Shown here: one piece after another, positions 9,259-17,282 of the stretch
How positions within the stretch are numbered: position 1 is the first letter of the stretch
Layout of the letters: every line of letters begins with the position of its first letter
DNA from: Ktedonobacterales bacterium
GTDB taxonomy: Bacteria; Chloroflexota; Ktedonobacteria; Ktedonobacterales; Ktedonobacteraceae
Length of the DNA: 64,000 nt
Reading direction: 5' to 3'
Assembly: GCA_027451525.1 (NCBI GenBank)
Contig: DAIDJF010000014.1
Span: forward strand, 1-64,000
Program-made: the position numbers and the translations under genes
The notes under the pieces: generated by a model
The model's database searches: none
What the model saw: the letters and a program-made list of their open reading frames with translations, nothing else
Told to the model about the DNA's origin: nothing

Positions 9259-9532
9259 CGTTTGCATCCCTTCTTGCCTGAATAAGTTATCACCGCAAGG
9301 TTTTTGCCTATCGTAAGTTGAACTCTATATCTCTCAACTTGTTCTCACACACGAGATGAAAAACGGCATTTTCCACCAATGTAGTGCTCTGTCAATCTTT
9401 ATTGCACACATTTTTGAGCCTGGAAGCAGGGCATGCTTCATGTTTTCAATGCCATCATCACGCACTGCTTCCAGGCTCAAAAAGGCTCTAATGACATTTG
9501 ACAACATAATACGTTTTTTTCGATATTTGGTA
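9259..9532. other. Intergenic region with a hairpin
   Basis: 274 bases between the VOC gene and the end of the portal-linked small gene. Apart from the 19-bp inverted repeat at 9411-9483, I see nothing that can be called. Confidence 0.4.
9411..9483. terminator. 19-bp perfect inverted repeat, possible terminator of the phage-like genes
   Basis: TTTTTGAGCCTGGAAGCAG at 9411-9429 is matched exactly by its reverse complement at 9465-9483, with a 35-base loop. The outer ends are T5/A5, so each transcript would have U residues at the end of the stem. It lies 50 bases past the stop at 9533 on the minus strand. The large loop is unusual for an intrinsic terminator, and it could instead be the ends of a very small mobile element. 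Confidence 0.5.
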
Positions 9533-9817
9533 TTATACGCGCTCGTCTTCGTCGATGCCGCGCAGGAGGGCGTCGAGCAGGGCCTGTTCGCCTGGGGACG
9601 GGGCGATGGTTGCGTTCTGCTGGCGCAGATGGAGCAGGCGCAAAAGCAGCACGAGATGACGGCTGATCGCCATCTCGCACTCGCTGGCCTTGAGTTCTTG
9701 CGGCTCGTGCACGTGCAGCAACAACACGATACGCTCTTCTAGCATGTCTAGCCATTTATGCATGCGGCGTAACATGTCTTGCTGGCACTCCTGTTCGTTC
9801 ATGGGAATCTCTGTCAT
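9533..9817 (-). CDS. Small helical protein of the portal-linked cluster
   Basis: This 94-residue protein starts at MTEIPMNEQE behind AAAGGAG; a longer frame overlapping the upstream gene has no site and odd Cys/Pro-rich composition. It is nearly all helical, with Leu/His-rich segments (WLDMLEERIVLLLHVHEP and HLVLLLRLLHLR) and an acidic end (GIDEDERV). It is last of three closely spaced minus-strand genes led by a phage-portal-like gene. No family recognised. A structural or chaperone role in the same particle is only a guess. Confidence 0.65.
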   Translation of the reverse strand: MTEIPMNEQECQQDMLRRMHKWLDMLEERIVLLLHVHEPQELKASECEMAISRHLVLLLRLLHLRQQNATIAPSPGEQALLDALLRGIDEDERV

Positions 9818-9854
9818 CGTTTTGCTCCTTTCATAACACACGACTTCGGTAGGG

Positions 9855-10238
9855 CTAACGCAGGCGGCGCAACTGCACGCGCAGATGGCTCCCGCCTGGG
9901 ATAATGCCGACGGGCAACACTTCGATAATCTCGTATTTGGCGGCAGCGGCAACGGCAGTAGCGGTCGCGCTCGTCGTATCGGCGACGTAGACAACGCCCG
10001 TAAAGTTCGTGCCAGCGGGGGCGATCAGCAGCGTATCGACACTGCGCGGCGCGGAGAGGCTGCTGACATCATAGAGTTGGGGGTCTGGAACCTGCACAGG
10101 GCGCATGATCGCCTGGATCGCCGTGTAGGTATAGCTGCCGCTCACAAGCGCGACCAGCACGACGGTACGCTGACGGCCCGTGAAGCTTTGCGCGGTGGCC
10201 TGCAAGATGTGTTGTGTTTTGCGCGCATCCAGTGGCAT
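9855..10238 (-). CDS. Small beta-rich protein of the portal-linked cluster
   Basis: This 127-residue protein begins MPLDARKTQHILQATAQSF, then is Val/Thr/Ala-rich with alternating strands (TVVLVALVSGSYTYTAIQ, FTGVVYVADTTSATATAV) and a basic end (LRVQLRRLR). An AGAGG ribosome site precedes the ATG, which lies 5 bases after the portal gene stop, so the two are co-transcribed. It could be a phage head-tail joining or minor structural protein by position. The sequence itself does not identify a family. Confidence 0.65.
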   Translation of the reverse strand: MPLDARKTQHILQATAQSFTGRQRTVVLVALVSGSYTYTAIQAIMRPVQVPDPQLYDVSSLSAPRSVDTLLIAPAGTNFTGVVYVADTTSATATAVAAAAKYEIIEVLPVGIIPGGSHLRVQLRRLR

Positions 10239-10243
10239 AGCAC

Positions 10244-11638
10244 TTACCTCTTGCCCTTCTGCTGCTGTTGCGCCTGCACACGCCGCTGCTCCTCGTGCAG
10301 ATCAATCTCTTCGTCCGCGAACTGGAAGAACAGGCGCATCGCCGTCTCATCGCTGACCCAGCCCTGTTGACGGGCCGCACCAAGAGCCGAGACAAGCATC
10401 TGCGTGGCACTGGCGATCATCTGGCGGTCAGAAACGTCGATTTCGGGGAAGAGGATATCATAATGCAGATCACACTCCGGCGGCAGACGATGCGCTCGTT
10501 GTGCCTCTAATAAGACGCGATCTAAGATGACACGCAACATCGCACGCATGATGAGTTGTCGTCGCTGAAATTTCAAAATGGTAGGCAGGCCCATTTCCGC
10601 TGCCGTGGCGCGATTGCCGTAGCTACCATCCGATAGGTAGTGCTCCGGCAGTTGCGCCCCAACGGCGATCATCAGCTTAATGGCGCGGCCATCCTCAGCC
10701 GCCGCGTTCGCATTGATCTCCGGCTTGACCGCTGACCACGTCTCGGCTTCGTTGTGAATGATGACGCTACCGGGTTCAGGCGGATAGGCGTACTCCATCT
10801 TCTTGCGCTCAATCGTCTTCCTGTCCGCACCCTGCAGCCTGACATCCCACAAGAAAGCACCTTTATATTTATTGATTCTGACTCTGTCCGTCAGCCAATC
10901 CTTATAGCGGCGCAGCCAGGGTAGCAGCGTCGCCAGATCGCTCTTGCCGCGTTTGGCATTGGAAACCTTGTTGATGCAGAACTGCACCATCTCCGTCCCA
11001 GCCTTGAACCATACGCCTTCGCTATCCTGACCCTGTGGCACATTGATAACAGCGAGGTCTCCTGGCAACGTGGCGCTGGGACCAATGGGGCGGCGATGAA
11101 AGCGCACGACAGTCTCAATATCTTCGGGGTCGGTCTCAATCTCGTCGATGATCGACGGGTCAATCTGGCGAATTTTGACGCGCCCATCCAGCTTATTGAC
11201 ATAAAAGCGGATAAACTGTTCGCCATAGAGGGCCAGTTCGGTGCAGAGGGCATAGACACGGGTCTCCATGTGATTATCGGGGTCGCGCCAGAAATCCTGC
11301 AAGACCTGTTGCACGGCAGAGTCATTGGCCGCGACGGTCACGCCCTTGCCCAGCACAAAACTGGTCGTCGTCTCGATAATCGCAAAGGCCAGCGGATTAG
11401 CGTTATATGCTTCATAACACGCATTATGCAACTCTAAGTACGTTGCAGGTATGACATCTTTTTGGAACCAATTGTCGGATAAACGACGCCAGAAGTAGTC
11501 TTCTTCCGTGCCGGAGACGGGACGGCCCCAATACCAGTCCTCCTCAGTGGGCGTTGAAGACATGGCAGTCGGGTTGACCTGCTCCTGCACGCGGCCCTGT
11601 GTGGACAGCAAGCGGCGCAAAAAAGTGGGCAATGGCAT
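10244..11638 (-). CDS. Phage portal-like protein
   Basis: This 464-residue protein starts at MPLPTFLRRLL behind AGGAG; an upstream in-frame TTG is less likely. It has features of tailed-phage portal proteins: an N-terminal region around LELHNACYEAYNANPLAFAIIETTTSFVLGKGV, a middle with conserved Arg/Asp-rich strands (VKIRQIDPSIIDEIETDPED), the long-helix stretch after LLPWLRRYKDWLTDRVRINKYKG, and a Gln-rich tail. In a phage it forms the dodecameric gate for DNA packaging. No terminase, protease or capsid gene is next to it; a restriction-modification pair lies upstream. It therefore belongs to a phage remnant or a domesticated element. Confidence 0.7.
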   Translation of the reverse strand: MPLPTFLRRLLSTQGRVQEQVNPTAMSSTPTEEDWYWGRPVSGTEEDYFWRRLSDNWFQKDVIPATYLELHNACYEAYNANPLAFAIIETTTSFVLGKGVTVAANDSAVQQVLQDFWRDPDNHMETRVYALCTELALYGEQFIRFYVNKLDGRVKIRQIDPSIIDEIETDPEDIETVVRFHRRPIGPSATLPGDLAVINVPQGQDSEGVWFKAGTEMVQFCINKVSNAKRGKSDLATLLPWLRRYKDWLTDRVRINKYKGAFLWDVRLQGADRKTIERKKMEYAYPPEPGSVIIHNEAETWSAVKPEINANAAAEDGRAIKLMIAVGAQLPEHYLSDGSYGNRATAAEMGLPTILKFQRRQLIMRAMLRVILDRVLLEAQRAHRLPPECDLHYDILFPEIDVSDRQMIASATQMLVSALGAARQQGWVSDETAMRLFFQFADEEIDLHEEQRRVQAQQQQKGKR

Positions 11639-11688
11639 AGCGGGGAAGCTCCTATGCGGGGTGAGTGACAACTATGAGGATACATGTA

Positions 11689-11716
11689 AGAGGGTGTAGA
11701 AGACTCTACACCCTCT
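11689..11716. promoter_or_regulatory. 28-bp perfect palindrome at the transcription start, candidate operator
   Basis: AGAGGGTGTAGA (11689-11700) and TCTACACCCTCT (11705-11716) are exact inverse copies around AGAC. The palindrome abuts the -10 hexamer of the minus-strand promoter at 11717-11745, so it covers the +1 region. There is no U-run, so it is more operator-like than terminator-like. Confidence 0.6.
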
Positions 11717-11745
11717 AGTATACAAGCGAGCAAGCGAAGTGTCAA
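11717..11745 (-). promoter_or_regulatory. Strong sigma-A promoter for the portal-linked genes
   Basis: On the minus strand TTGACA (11745-11740) and TATACT (11722-11717) are separated by exactly 17 bases, close to consensus. Transcription would run into the portal gene at 11638 with a leader of about 70 bases that carries the 12-bp-arm palindrome. Confidence 0.75.
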
Positions 11746-11793
11746 GGGGTATTACACGCTCTCCAGAGCTTCGACGAGGGCAAAAATCATTCT

Positions 11794-12921
11794 TTACTCA
11801 GCACTTTCGGCAGCTTGACGGAGTGCAAGAAACACTTCTTTTAGCGGTTGCCGGATAGCACTTTCAGGTTCAGCCAACACAAGAGCCTGATAAACATCAA
11901 GAAAGCGCATACGAAGGCGATAAAAAAGATGCAGAAAATGACGCAAAAAAGCGATACAATCTAAGATGACCACCTCTATCCCGCCCGATTGTTCGTAGAT
12001 ACGTCCTGCATAGTCTTTCACAGCATCTTCGATCACCTCAGTTGTAATAAAAATATAGTGGTCAATCCGTTTCCCAGGATAATTATTGATCTTCTGCATA
12101 GCACGGTCGATATCTTCTTTGCTCACACGCCGCATTTTCATCTCATAACAGGTAACGATATTTGTATCATCTATAAGTGTTATCTCTACGTCACCTACAG
12201 CCCCAGTTTGTTCGTCCGCTGCATTATGGGCTTTTAGCGGCAAAACCTGTTCACCTAAATACATTGTAGATACTGTATAAGCAGCAGCCACAAGTAATAC
12301 AGGCAAGCGACTAGCTCCTTTACTTTTTAGATGTTGCTCGATCAACGTGACAATAGCCTCAGCCGACAGAGGAAATGTTTCTTCTGGTGTTCTCAACCCT
12401 TCAATGACAGTGTTCATCCATTTTTGCTTTTCATCGCGCAAAATCACTAAACAGCGGATAGTTTCTGCTAGTAAGTCTTCCGCAGTTACTTTTTTTGAAT
12501 AAACATCAGTGAACAATTGTAAAACGGTCTGATACAGTTTAGGAGGCCTGCCAACCAGATTTATATCTGGCGTTAAGGTTATATTTCTGTTGCGAAGTGC
12601 AGGAGTCAGAAATGCTGTTGTGGGATTGGCAGGCAAATGGTATTTGCTGAGAAAAGGAGCAACATACAATTCGTCGTAAGTCCTCCCTGAATATGCATCG
12701 GCATCCCCAATTTCTGTATAGGGTTTGCGAATGTCTATGCTGGGATTATGCACCTGTGCAAGTAAGCAAGCCAGCAATAGGCGTATGCCAGCACGATTTT
12801 GAATATTGTGGCAAACAAATATCAGCTTATTATATATCTCTGTATCCGTTACCAGAGGCTCTGAGAGGTGGCTAATGGCTCTCTGATAGGCATTGTCAAG
12901 GTATTCTGCTGGTGTTGCCAT
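11794..12921 (-). CDS. Type II restriction endonuclease, PD-(D/E)XK fold (SacI-like candidate)
   Basis: This 375-residue protein is encoded directly downstream of a DNA adenine methylase gene on the same strand. In its second half a GDVEITLIDDTNIVTCYEMKMR segment supplies the Asp and the Glu-x-Lys of a PD-(D/E)XK nuclease core. The N-terminal half is helical. Its ATG has a GGAGGAG site and lies inside the methylase gene, giving a 73-base overlap in different frames. The general look is that of the SacI restriction endonuclease family, but I assign this from memory of family features and the recognition site is unknown. It would cut unmodified foreign DNA. Confidence 0.72.
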   Translation of the reverse strand: MATPAEYLDNAYQRAISHLSEPLVTDTEIYNKLIFVCHNIQNRAGIRLLLACLLAQVHNPSIDIRKPYTEIGDADAYSGRTYDELYVAPFLSKYHLPANPTTAFLTPALRNRNITLTPDINLVGRPPKLYQTVLQLFTDVYSKKVTAEDLLAETIRCLVILRDEKQKWMNTVIEGLRTPEETFPLSAEAIVTLIEQHLKSKGASRLPVLLVAAAYTVSTMYLGEQVLPLKAHNAADEQTGAVGDVEITLIDDTNIVTCYEMKMRRVSKEDIDRAMQKINNYPGKRIDHYIFITTEVIEDAVKDYAGRIYEQSGGIEVVILDCIAFLRHFLHLFYRLRMRFLDVYQALVLAEPESAIRQPLKEVFLALRQAAESAE

Positions 12922-13736
12922 CCTTCCATCTCCTCCAGGTTATAATTTATCCACAGCACTTCTGTTCGTGGGGTTTTCACAGAATGGCAGAGTTTTTCAG
13001 GTGCTTCGATATACCTCCAGTCTGCATATAATTCATGCATGAGATCGCAGTGATAGCTTGATATTGCAACTTTCCCTTGCACGCTATGCAGGGCTTGCGC
13101 CAACGCTCTATGCTCGGCATCGTTCATCTCATATCCATAAGCATTGCGATCACCACGAGCATCATGAGGATAGGGGGGATCACAGTAAAATAGAGTATCT
13201 TCACTATCGTAACGCCGAATAACTTCAAGGGCGGGGGCATGCTCTATCTGAACTCGTAACAATCTCTGCGCGATCTCTGGAAGATCTTCTACACTCCCTA
13301 ACCAACGTGACACAGCTCCTGCCATTCCCGCACGACTGGTGTTCACACAATGTGCCCATCGCCCTGCACTTGCCCGTTGGGCCAGTCCAGTCCTCACCTG
13401 GCGTGCGCGCACATAAAAACGTCTGGCTCTTTCCAAATCAGAGAGATCGTTCACTGGTTGAGTACAGGCAATCTCAAGCTCTTCTCGCGAGAAAGGCGTC
13501 AGGCCAATCGCTTCGATCAGCGCATCTTTCTGGGTACGCAACACACGAAAGAAATTGACCAGCTCCCCATCAATATCATTATATGTCTCTACTGGTGAAG
13601 GCTCTCTATTAAGCAATACCGCCGCTGAACCTGAAAAAGGCTCACAATAGTGTTTTGTTTTAGGAAGGAGTGGAAGGAGCCATGACAGATGACTAAATTT
13701 GCCTCCATACCACCCAAATGCAATGAGATTGCCCAT
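12849..13736 (-). CDS. D12-class (Dam-type) N6-adenine DNA methyltransferase
   Basis: This 295-residue methylase transfers a methyl group from S-adenosylmethionine to adenine in a specific DNA site. The AdoMet-binding parts are seen as motif X (FGWYGGK, near the N-terminus) and motif I (CEPFSGSAAVLLN), and the catalytic motif IV is CDPPYPH. The order X-I-target domain-IV is that of the alpha group (Dam, DpnM). The start is the ATG of MGNLIAF behind AGAGAGG, rather than an upstream TTG. It precedes and overlaps the nuclease gene, so the protective enzyme is made first, the usual safe order. Confidence 0.93.
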   Translation of the reverse strand: MGNLIAFGWYGGKFSHLSWLLPLLPKTKHYCEPFSGSAAVLLNREPSPVETYNDIDGELVNFFRVLRTQKDALIEAIGLTPFSREELEIACTQPVNDLSDLERARRFYVRARQVRTGLAQRASAGRWAHCVNTSRAGMAGAVSRWLGSVEDLPEIAQRLLRVQIEHAPALEVIRRYDSEDTLFYCDPPYPHDARGDRNAYGYEMNDAEHRALAQALHSVQGKVAISSYHCDLMHELYADWRYIEAPEKLCHSVKTPRTEVLWINYNLEEMEGWQHQQNTLTMPIREPLATSQSLW

Positions 13737-13792
13737 ATACTTTGCCTCTCTGAACAACAACGCATCATTTCCATGATGCTCTCTTGCTGGAA

Positions 13793-13821
13793 AGTATAGC
13801 AGTTTAGGAAAAAGAACACAA
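13793..13821 (-). promoter_or_regulatory. Candidate promoter of the restriction-modification operon
   Basis: On the minus strand TTGTGT (13821-13816) and TATACT (13798-13793) are 17 bases apart and about 57 bases before the methylase start. Confidence 0.5.
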
Positions 13822-13843
13822 TAGATAGATGCAACACCTTCTC

Positions 13844-14959
13844 CTACACGCTCTCAAGAGCTTCCACCAGAGCGAAGGCTGAGGGATAGCGGCGGGCGGG
13901 ATTTAAGGCCAGAGCGCGCACTATCACCTGTTCCAGGGCGAGCGAGAGAGAGGGATTGAGCAGGCGCGGGGCGATCAGTTCCAGGCCGTCGCGTCCCACT
14001 GTTGCCGCTTCTCCGCGCTGGTACAACACGCTCTGCATGGCTTGCGTTGCGCGAATGCCCATCTTGCTCTGGCGCACGTCGCGCTCAAGTTCCTGATAGC
14101 TGGCAGCCTGTAACCTGCGTTTCGCAGTGACGGGCGCGTAATGCGTCAAGAGCAGGTAGAGCAACGCACCCAGTGCATAGATATCAGACCGCCAATCACA
14201 CACGCCGTGCAGCACCTCTGGCGCGACAAAGGGTGTCGCGGTATTTTTTCTGTCTATAGGAAAGGTTTTTTGATAGAAATATTGGGGAGCGACCATTGTA
14301 TCCGCCAGATGCCAGAAATGCGGAGCAGGGGGCCAGGTGGGCAGCAACACGGGCAGCCAGGGAGCTTGGCCGCTCTGATCGACCAGAACCGTCGCGGGAC
14401 CAAGATCGCCCAGGACCACACCCAACCGATGCAGGCGCGCCACGATGCGACAAAGCTGCGTGCCCCAGCGCAACGCAACCTCATCATCCAACCAGTCAGG
14501 CCAGGCGCGTTGACGAAGCAGAACGTTCTCTAGCAGATCGCCACGTTGCGCGCTCTCGTCACCATGCGCGTGCAGATACAACACCAGATAATATCGCCCG
14601 TCCTCAACGGCAATCCGGTTTTTGCGCTCCGTCAGATGCGGCGATCCCAGAGCAATGGGCGTGATAAATTCTTCATGGATGGCAGCTTCCAGTTGCGCCC
14701 GTACACGCGGCGTCAAGCCAGAGCCATCTAACTCGCGCATCACCACGTGTTCTTCCTCGTCGGCAACACTGTTGCCCAGATACAGTTTCAAGCGCGGACG
14801 TTCATACAAGAGGCGCGTCACGCGATAATTGCCGCCCAGCAGCGTGTGTTCTATCCTCTCAGGCTGTCCATTTATCACATCTTTGGCTCGTAGAGCATCT
14901 CTCATGTTTTTCACAGCATCCACACTACGTAACCGTTCCTGGCTATATCCATTTTTCAT
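13844..14959 (-). CDS. Degenerate Ser/Thr protein kinase (likely pseudokinase)
   Basis: This 371-residue protein has a kinase-like fold. The C-lobe keeps the APE motif and following helix (FVAPEVLHGVCDWRSDIYALGALLYLLL) and a final RYPSAFALVEAL segment like the end of PknB-type domains. Catalytic parts are altered. The VAIK lysine is replaced (VVMRELDG). The HRD-loop reads LGDLGPATVLV, keeping the Asp but losing the Lys and Asn, and no DFG is found where expected (PWLPVLLPTW). It begins at MKNGYSQ behind AGAGGTGG. It probably binds or scaffolds rather than phosphorylates. Orphan gene, no clear operon partner. Confidence 0.75.
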   Translation of the reverse strand: MKNGYSQERLRSVDAVKNMRDALRAKDVINGQPERIEHTLLGGNYRVTRLLYERPRLKLYLGNSVADEEEHVVMRELDGSGLTPRVRAQLEAAIHEEFITPIALGSPHLTERKNRIAVEDGRYYLVLYLHAHGDESAQRGDLLENVLLRQRAWPDWLDDEVALRWGTQLCRIVARLHRLGVVLGDLGPATVLVDQSGQAPWLPVLLPTWPPAPHFWHLADTMVAPQYFYQKTFPIDRKNTATPFVAPEVLHGVCDWRSDIYALGALLYLLLTHYAPVTAKRRLQAASYQELERDVRQSKMGIRATQAMQSVLYQRGEAATVGRDGLELIAPRLLNPSLSLALEQVIVRALALNPARRYPSAFALVEALESV

Positions 14960-15335
14960 ATTCCACCTCTTCTTCAAACCACCATGTTACGGTATTTGTC
15001 TAATAGCAATCACATACAAGAAATATTTCATAGCGCGTCAAAATGTTCCTTTATATATACCTTCAATATAGCGGCAAATGTGCGTGAAAGCAAGGGGCAG
15101 AGCAAAAATCCCGCCATTCCCTCTTTCTAGAAGCGATTGACTCATATCGATTGACATTTGGCAAAAAATGCCGTAGGATTGAATTACAGTTATGCAGCAG
15201 CCACTCACCACAGTTGCCGCATGCTGGGCAAAAGAAAGTGCATAAGCGAGGCGCATTCGGTTGCCGTATAACGTCTGTCCTTTTGCTTGTGACACTGCGC
15301 GTCGTTCATTACAGTACCCACAAAAGGAGACCCCT
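14960..15335. other. Intergenic region with promoter and long leader
   Basis: 376 bases between divergent genes. It contains a good plus-strand promoter at 15151-15179 and then about 150 bases of leader before the DUF3311 gene. I looked for a riboswitch or attenuator in the leader and recognise none. Open frames here look accidental. Confidence 0.4.
15151..15179 (+). promoter_or_regulatory. Sigma-A promoter of the DUF3311-symporter operon
   Basis: TTGACA (15151-15156) and TAGGAT (15174-15179) are separated by 17 bases. It lies about 157 bases before the first ATG, giving a long untranslated leader. Confidence 0.65.
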
Positions 15336-15536
15336 ATGGCTAGTCGTTCTAGGAACAAAGGCCGTTCCTGGCTCTTGTGGTTCCTCATCATCCCCTTTAT
15401 CGCGTTACTCTTCCCACAGTTCTACAACTTCAGCCAGCCAGACCTCATTGGTATCCCTTTCTTTTATTGGTACCAACTGCTCTGGATCGTCCTGACCGCC
15501 ATTATTGCAGCGGCTGTTTATCTGGCAGGTGCGTAG
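15336..15536 (+). CDS. DUF3311-type small membrane protein
   Basis: This 66-residue protein starts MASRSRNKGR behind AAAAGGAG and has two membrane helices (LWFLIIPFIALLFPQFYN and a second ending AAVYLAGA) separated by GIPFFYWYQLLWIV, the arrangement of DUF3311. Members of this family are regularly found just before a sodium:solute symporter of the SSS family, as here (59 bases downstream), and are thought to be its small subunit. Both would sit in the cytoplasmic membrane. Substrate not evident. Confidence 0.85.
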   Translation: MASRSRNKGRSWLLWFLIIPFIALLFPQFYNFSQPDLIGIPFFYWYQLLWIVLTAIIAAAVYLAGA

Positions 15537-15594
15537 CAGAACAGCATGATGCAGTGCATTACTACGACACTGATTGAAAAGGGAGAAGTCAGCG

Positions 15595-17175
15595 ATGACA
15601 AACATTGACCCAGTTGCTTTATCCGTCTTTATCTTCTTTTTCGTTCTCATCACGGTGCTTGGTTTTGTCGCGGCCCGGTGGCGACGCGGCGATCTCAACC
15701 AACTCGATGAGTGGGGCCTGGCGGGCCGCCGCTTTGGAACCTTTGTGACCTGGTTCCTGCTCGGTGGCGACCTCTACACCGCCTATACCTTTATCGCCGT
15801 TCCTGGCCTGGTCTTCGCCAGCGGCGCATTGGGCTTTTATGCAGTCCCGTATACCATCCTGGTGTATCCGATTATCTTTATCCTGATGCCCAAGTTCTGG
15901 TCCGTCTGCAAACAGCACGGCTACGTAACCGCCGCCGACTTTGTGCGCGGACGCTTCGGTAGCAAGTCGCTGGCCCTGGCAGTTGCCTTCACGGGTATTC
16001 TCGCCACCATGCCCTACATCGCCCTTCAGCTCTACGGCATTCAGGTCTCGATTGCGCAACTTGGCTTTAGTGGTGACATCCCACTGATCATCGCCTTCAT
16101 CATTCTCGCCGCCTACACCTATACCAGCGGTTTGCGCGCCCCCGCAATGATTGCAGTCGTCAAAGACATCATGGTCTTGATCGTGGTATTGGTCGCTATC
16201 ATCTACATTCCGATCAAACTTGGTGGTTTCGCGCACATCTTTAGTACCGCCGCAGCATATACGAAGGCACATCCCAAAGCCTTCCCGACCTTTGGCGGTC
16301 TCACGCTCAAACCCGCGCAATACTTGGCATTCTCCACGCTGGCAGTTGGCTCGGCTCTCGCGCTCTTCCTGTATCCTCACTCGCTCACAGGCACGCTTAG
16401 CAGCAATAGCCGCGACGTTGTCAAACGCAATACCGCTCTTTTGCCGATCTATTCGTTGATGCTCGGTCTGCTGGCTCTGCTTGGCTACATGGCCCTGGCC
16501 CTGCCCAAGCCGCCCGCAACAGGTAATAGTGCGGTTCCGTTCCTGATCGCAACGCAGTTCGCTCCCTGGTTCGCGGGCTTTGCCTTCGCCGCTATCTCGA
16601 TTGGCGCGCTCGTGCCCGCCGCCGTGATGTCGATTGCCGCCGCGAATCTTTTCACGCGCAACATCTATAAAGAGTACTTCCGCCCCAACTGCGACACACG
16701 CGAAGAGGCCAATGTCGCCAAGATCACCTCGCTGGTCGTCAAACTGGGAGCCCTGCTCTTTATCATCGCCAATCTGACCCCACAGATCATTCAACTGCAG
16801 TTGCTTGGTGGTATCTGGATTATCCAGACCTTACCGCCTGTCTTCTTCGGCCTCTACACCCGCTGGTTCAACCGTTGGGCCTTGCTCACCGCTTGGGCCG
16901 TCGGCATGATCGTGGGAACCTACATGGCCTTCGCTGGTGTGATCGCGGGTACAGCGAAAGCGGTTGTCTCGACTTATACCATCTCGCTCGGTAGCCTGCA
17001 TCTCACCGCCTACATCGCCGTCACCTCGGTCGTCCTCAATCTGGTGCTGGCGATCATTCTCACGCCCATCTTTGAGGCCATCGGTGCGCGCCGTGGTGAG
17101 GATGCCACGTCACCATCCGACTACGAGGCCAATATCGTTGAGCCAAAGGAAGTTGGCCGCGAGGCTCTCGGCTAA
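15595..17175 (+). CDS. Sodium:solute symporter (SSS family, monocarboxylate-permease-like)
   Basis: This 526-residue protein has about thirteen membrane helices. It has the SSS-type start (DEWGLAGRRFGTFVTWFLLGGDLYTAYTF), where the GR-x-G/W-x(n)-G region is characteristic, and the AISIGALVPAAVMSIAAANLFTRNIYKEYF signature in the second half. It starts at MTNIDPV behind GGGAG and follows a DUF3311 gene. SSS members use sodium to import sugars, amino acids or organic acids. The DUF3311 pairing points to the organic-acid group. A strong terminator follows at 17191-17229. The convergent cyclase and decarboxylase genes may act on the imported compound, which is inference. Confidence 0.92.
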   Translation: MTNIDPVALSVFIFFFVLITVLGFVAARWRRGDLNQLDEWGLAGRRFGTFVTWFLLGGDLYTAYTFIAVPGLVFASGALGFYAVPYTILVYPIIFILMPKFWSVCKQHGYVTAADFVRGRFGSKSLALAVAFTGILATMPYIALQLYGIQVSIAQLGFSGDIPLIIAFIILAAYTYTSGLRAPAMIAVVKDIMVLIVVLVAIIYIPIKLGGFAHIFSTAAAYTKAHPKAFPTFGGLTLKPAQYLAFSTLAVGSALALFLYPHSLTGTLSSNSRDVVKRNTALLPIYSLMLGLLALLGYMALALPKPPATGNSAVPFLIATQFAPWFAGFAFAAISIGALVPAAVMSIAAANLFTRNIYKEYFRPNCDTREEANVAKITSLVVKLGALLFIIANLTPQIIQLQLLGGIWIIQTLPPVFFGLYTRWFNRWALLTAWAVGMIVGTYMAFAGVIAGTAKAVVSTYTISLGSLHLTAYIAVTSVVLNLVLAIILTPIFEAIGARRGEDATSPSDYEANIVEPKEVGREALG

Positions 17176-17190
17176 GCAACCCAATAACGC

Positions 17191-17230
17191 AAAATGGTGT
17201 GGGAACAACAATCGTTCCCGCACCATTTTC
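17191..17230. terminator. Bidirectional terminator after the symporter
   Basis: AAAATGGTGTGGGAAC (17191-17206) pairs with GTTCCCGCACCATTTT (17214-17229) with a single G-T wobble and a 7-base loop. It lies between convergent genes ending at 17175 and 17283 and ends in U-rich sequence on both strands. Confidence 0.8.
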
Positions 17231-17282
17231 ATGCGCAGAATACGCGTGAGTAATAATTTAGAATACGGACATTCTTTGGGTG

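Noticed and set aside
15180-15335. Possible riboswitch in the long leader of the DUF3311-symporter operon
   Set aside because: I could not match it to any known riboswitch or find a terminator/antiterminator pair; the leader length alone is not evidence.
15619-16794. Long open frame (391 codons) opposite the symporter gene
   Set aside because: It is antisense to a clear membrane protein and is full of charged, low-complexity sequence with no ribosome site; a shadow of the codon bias of the real gene.
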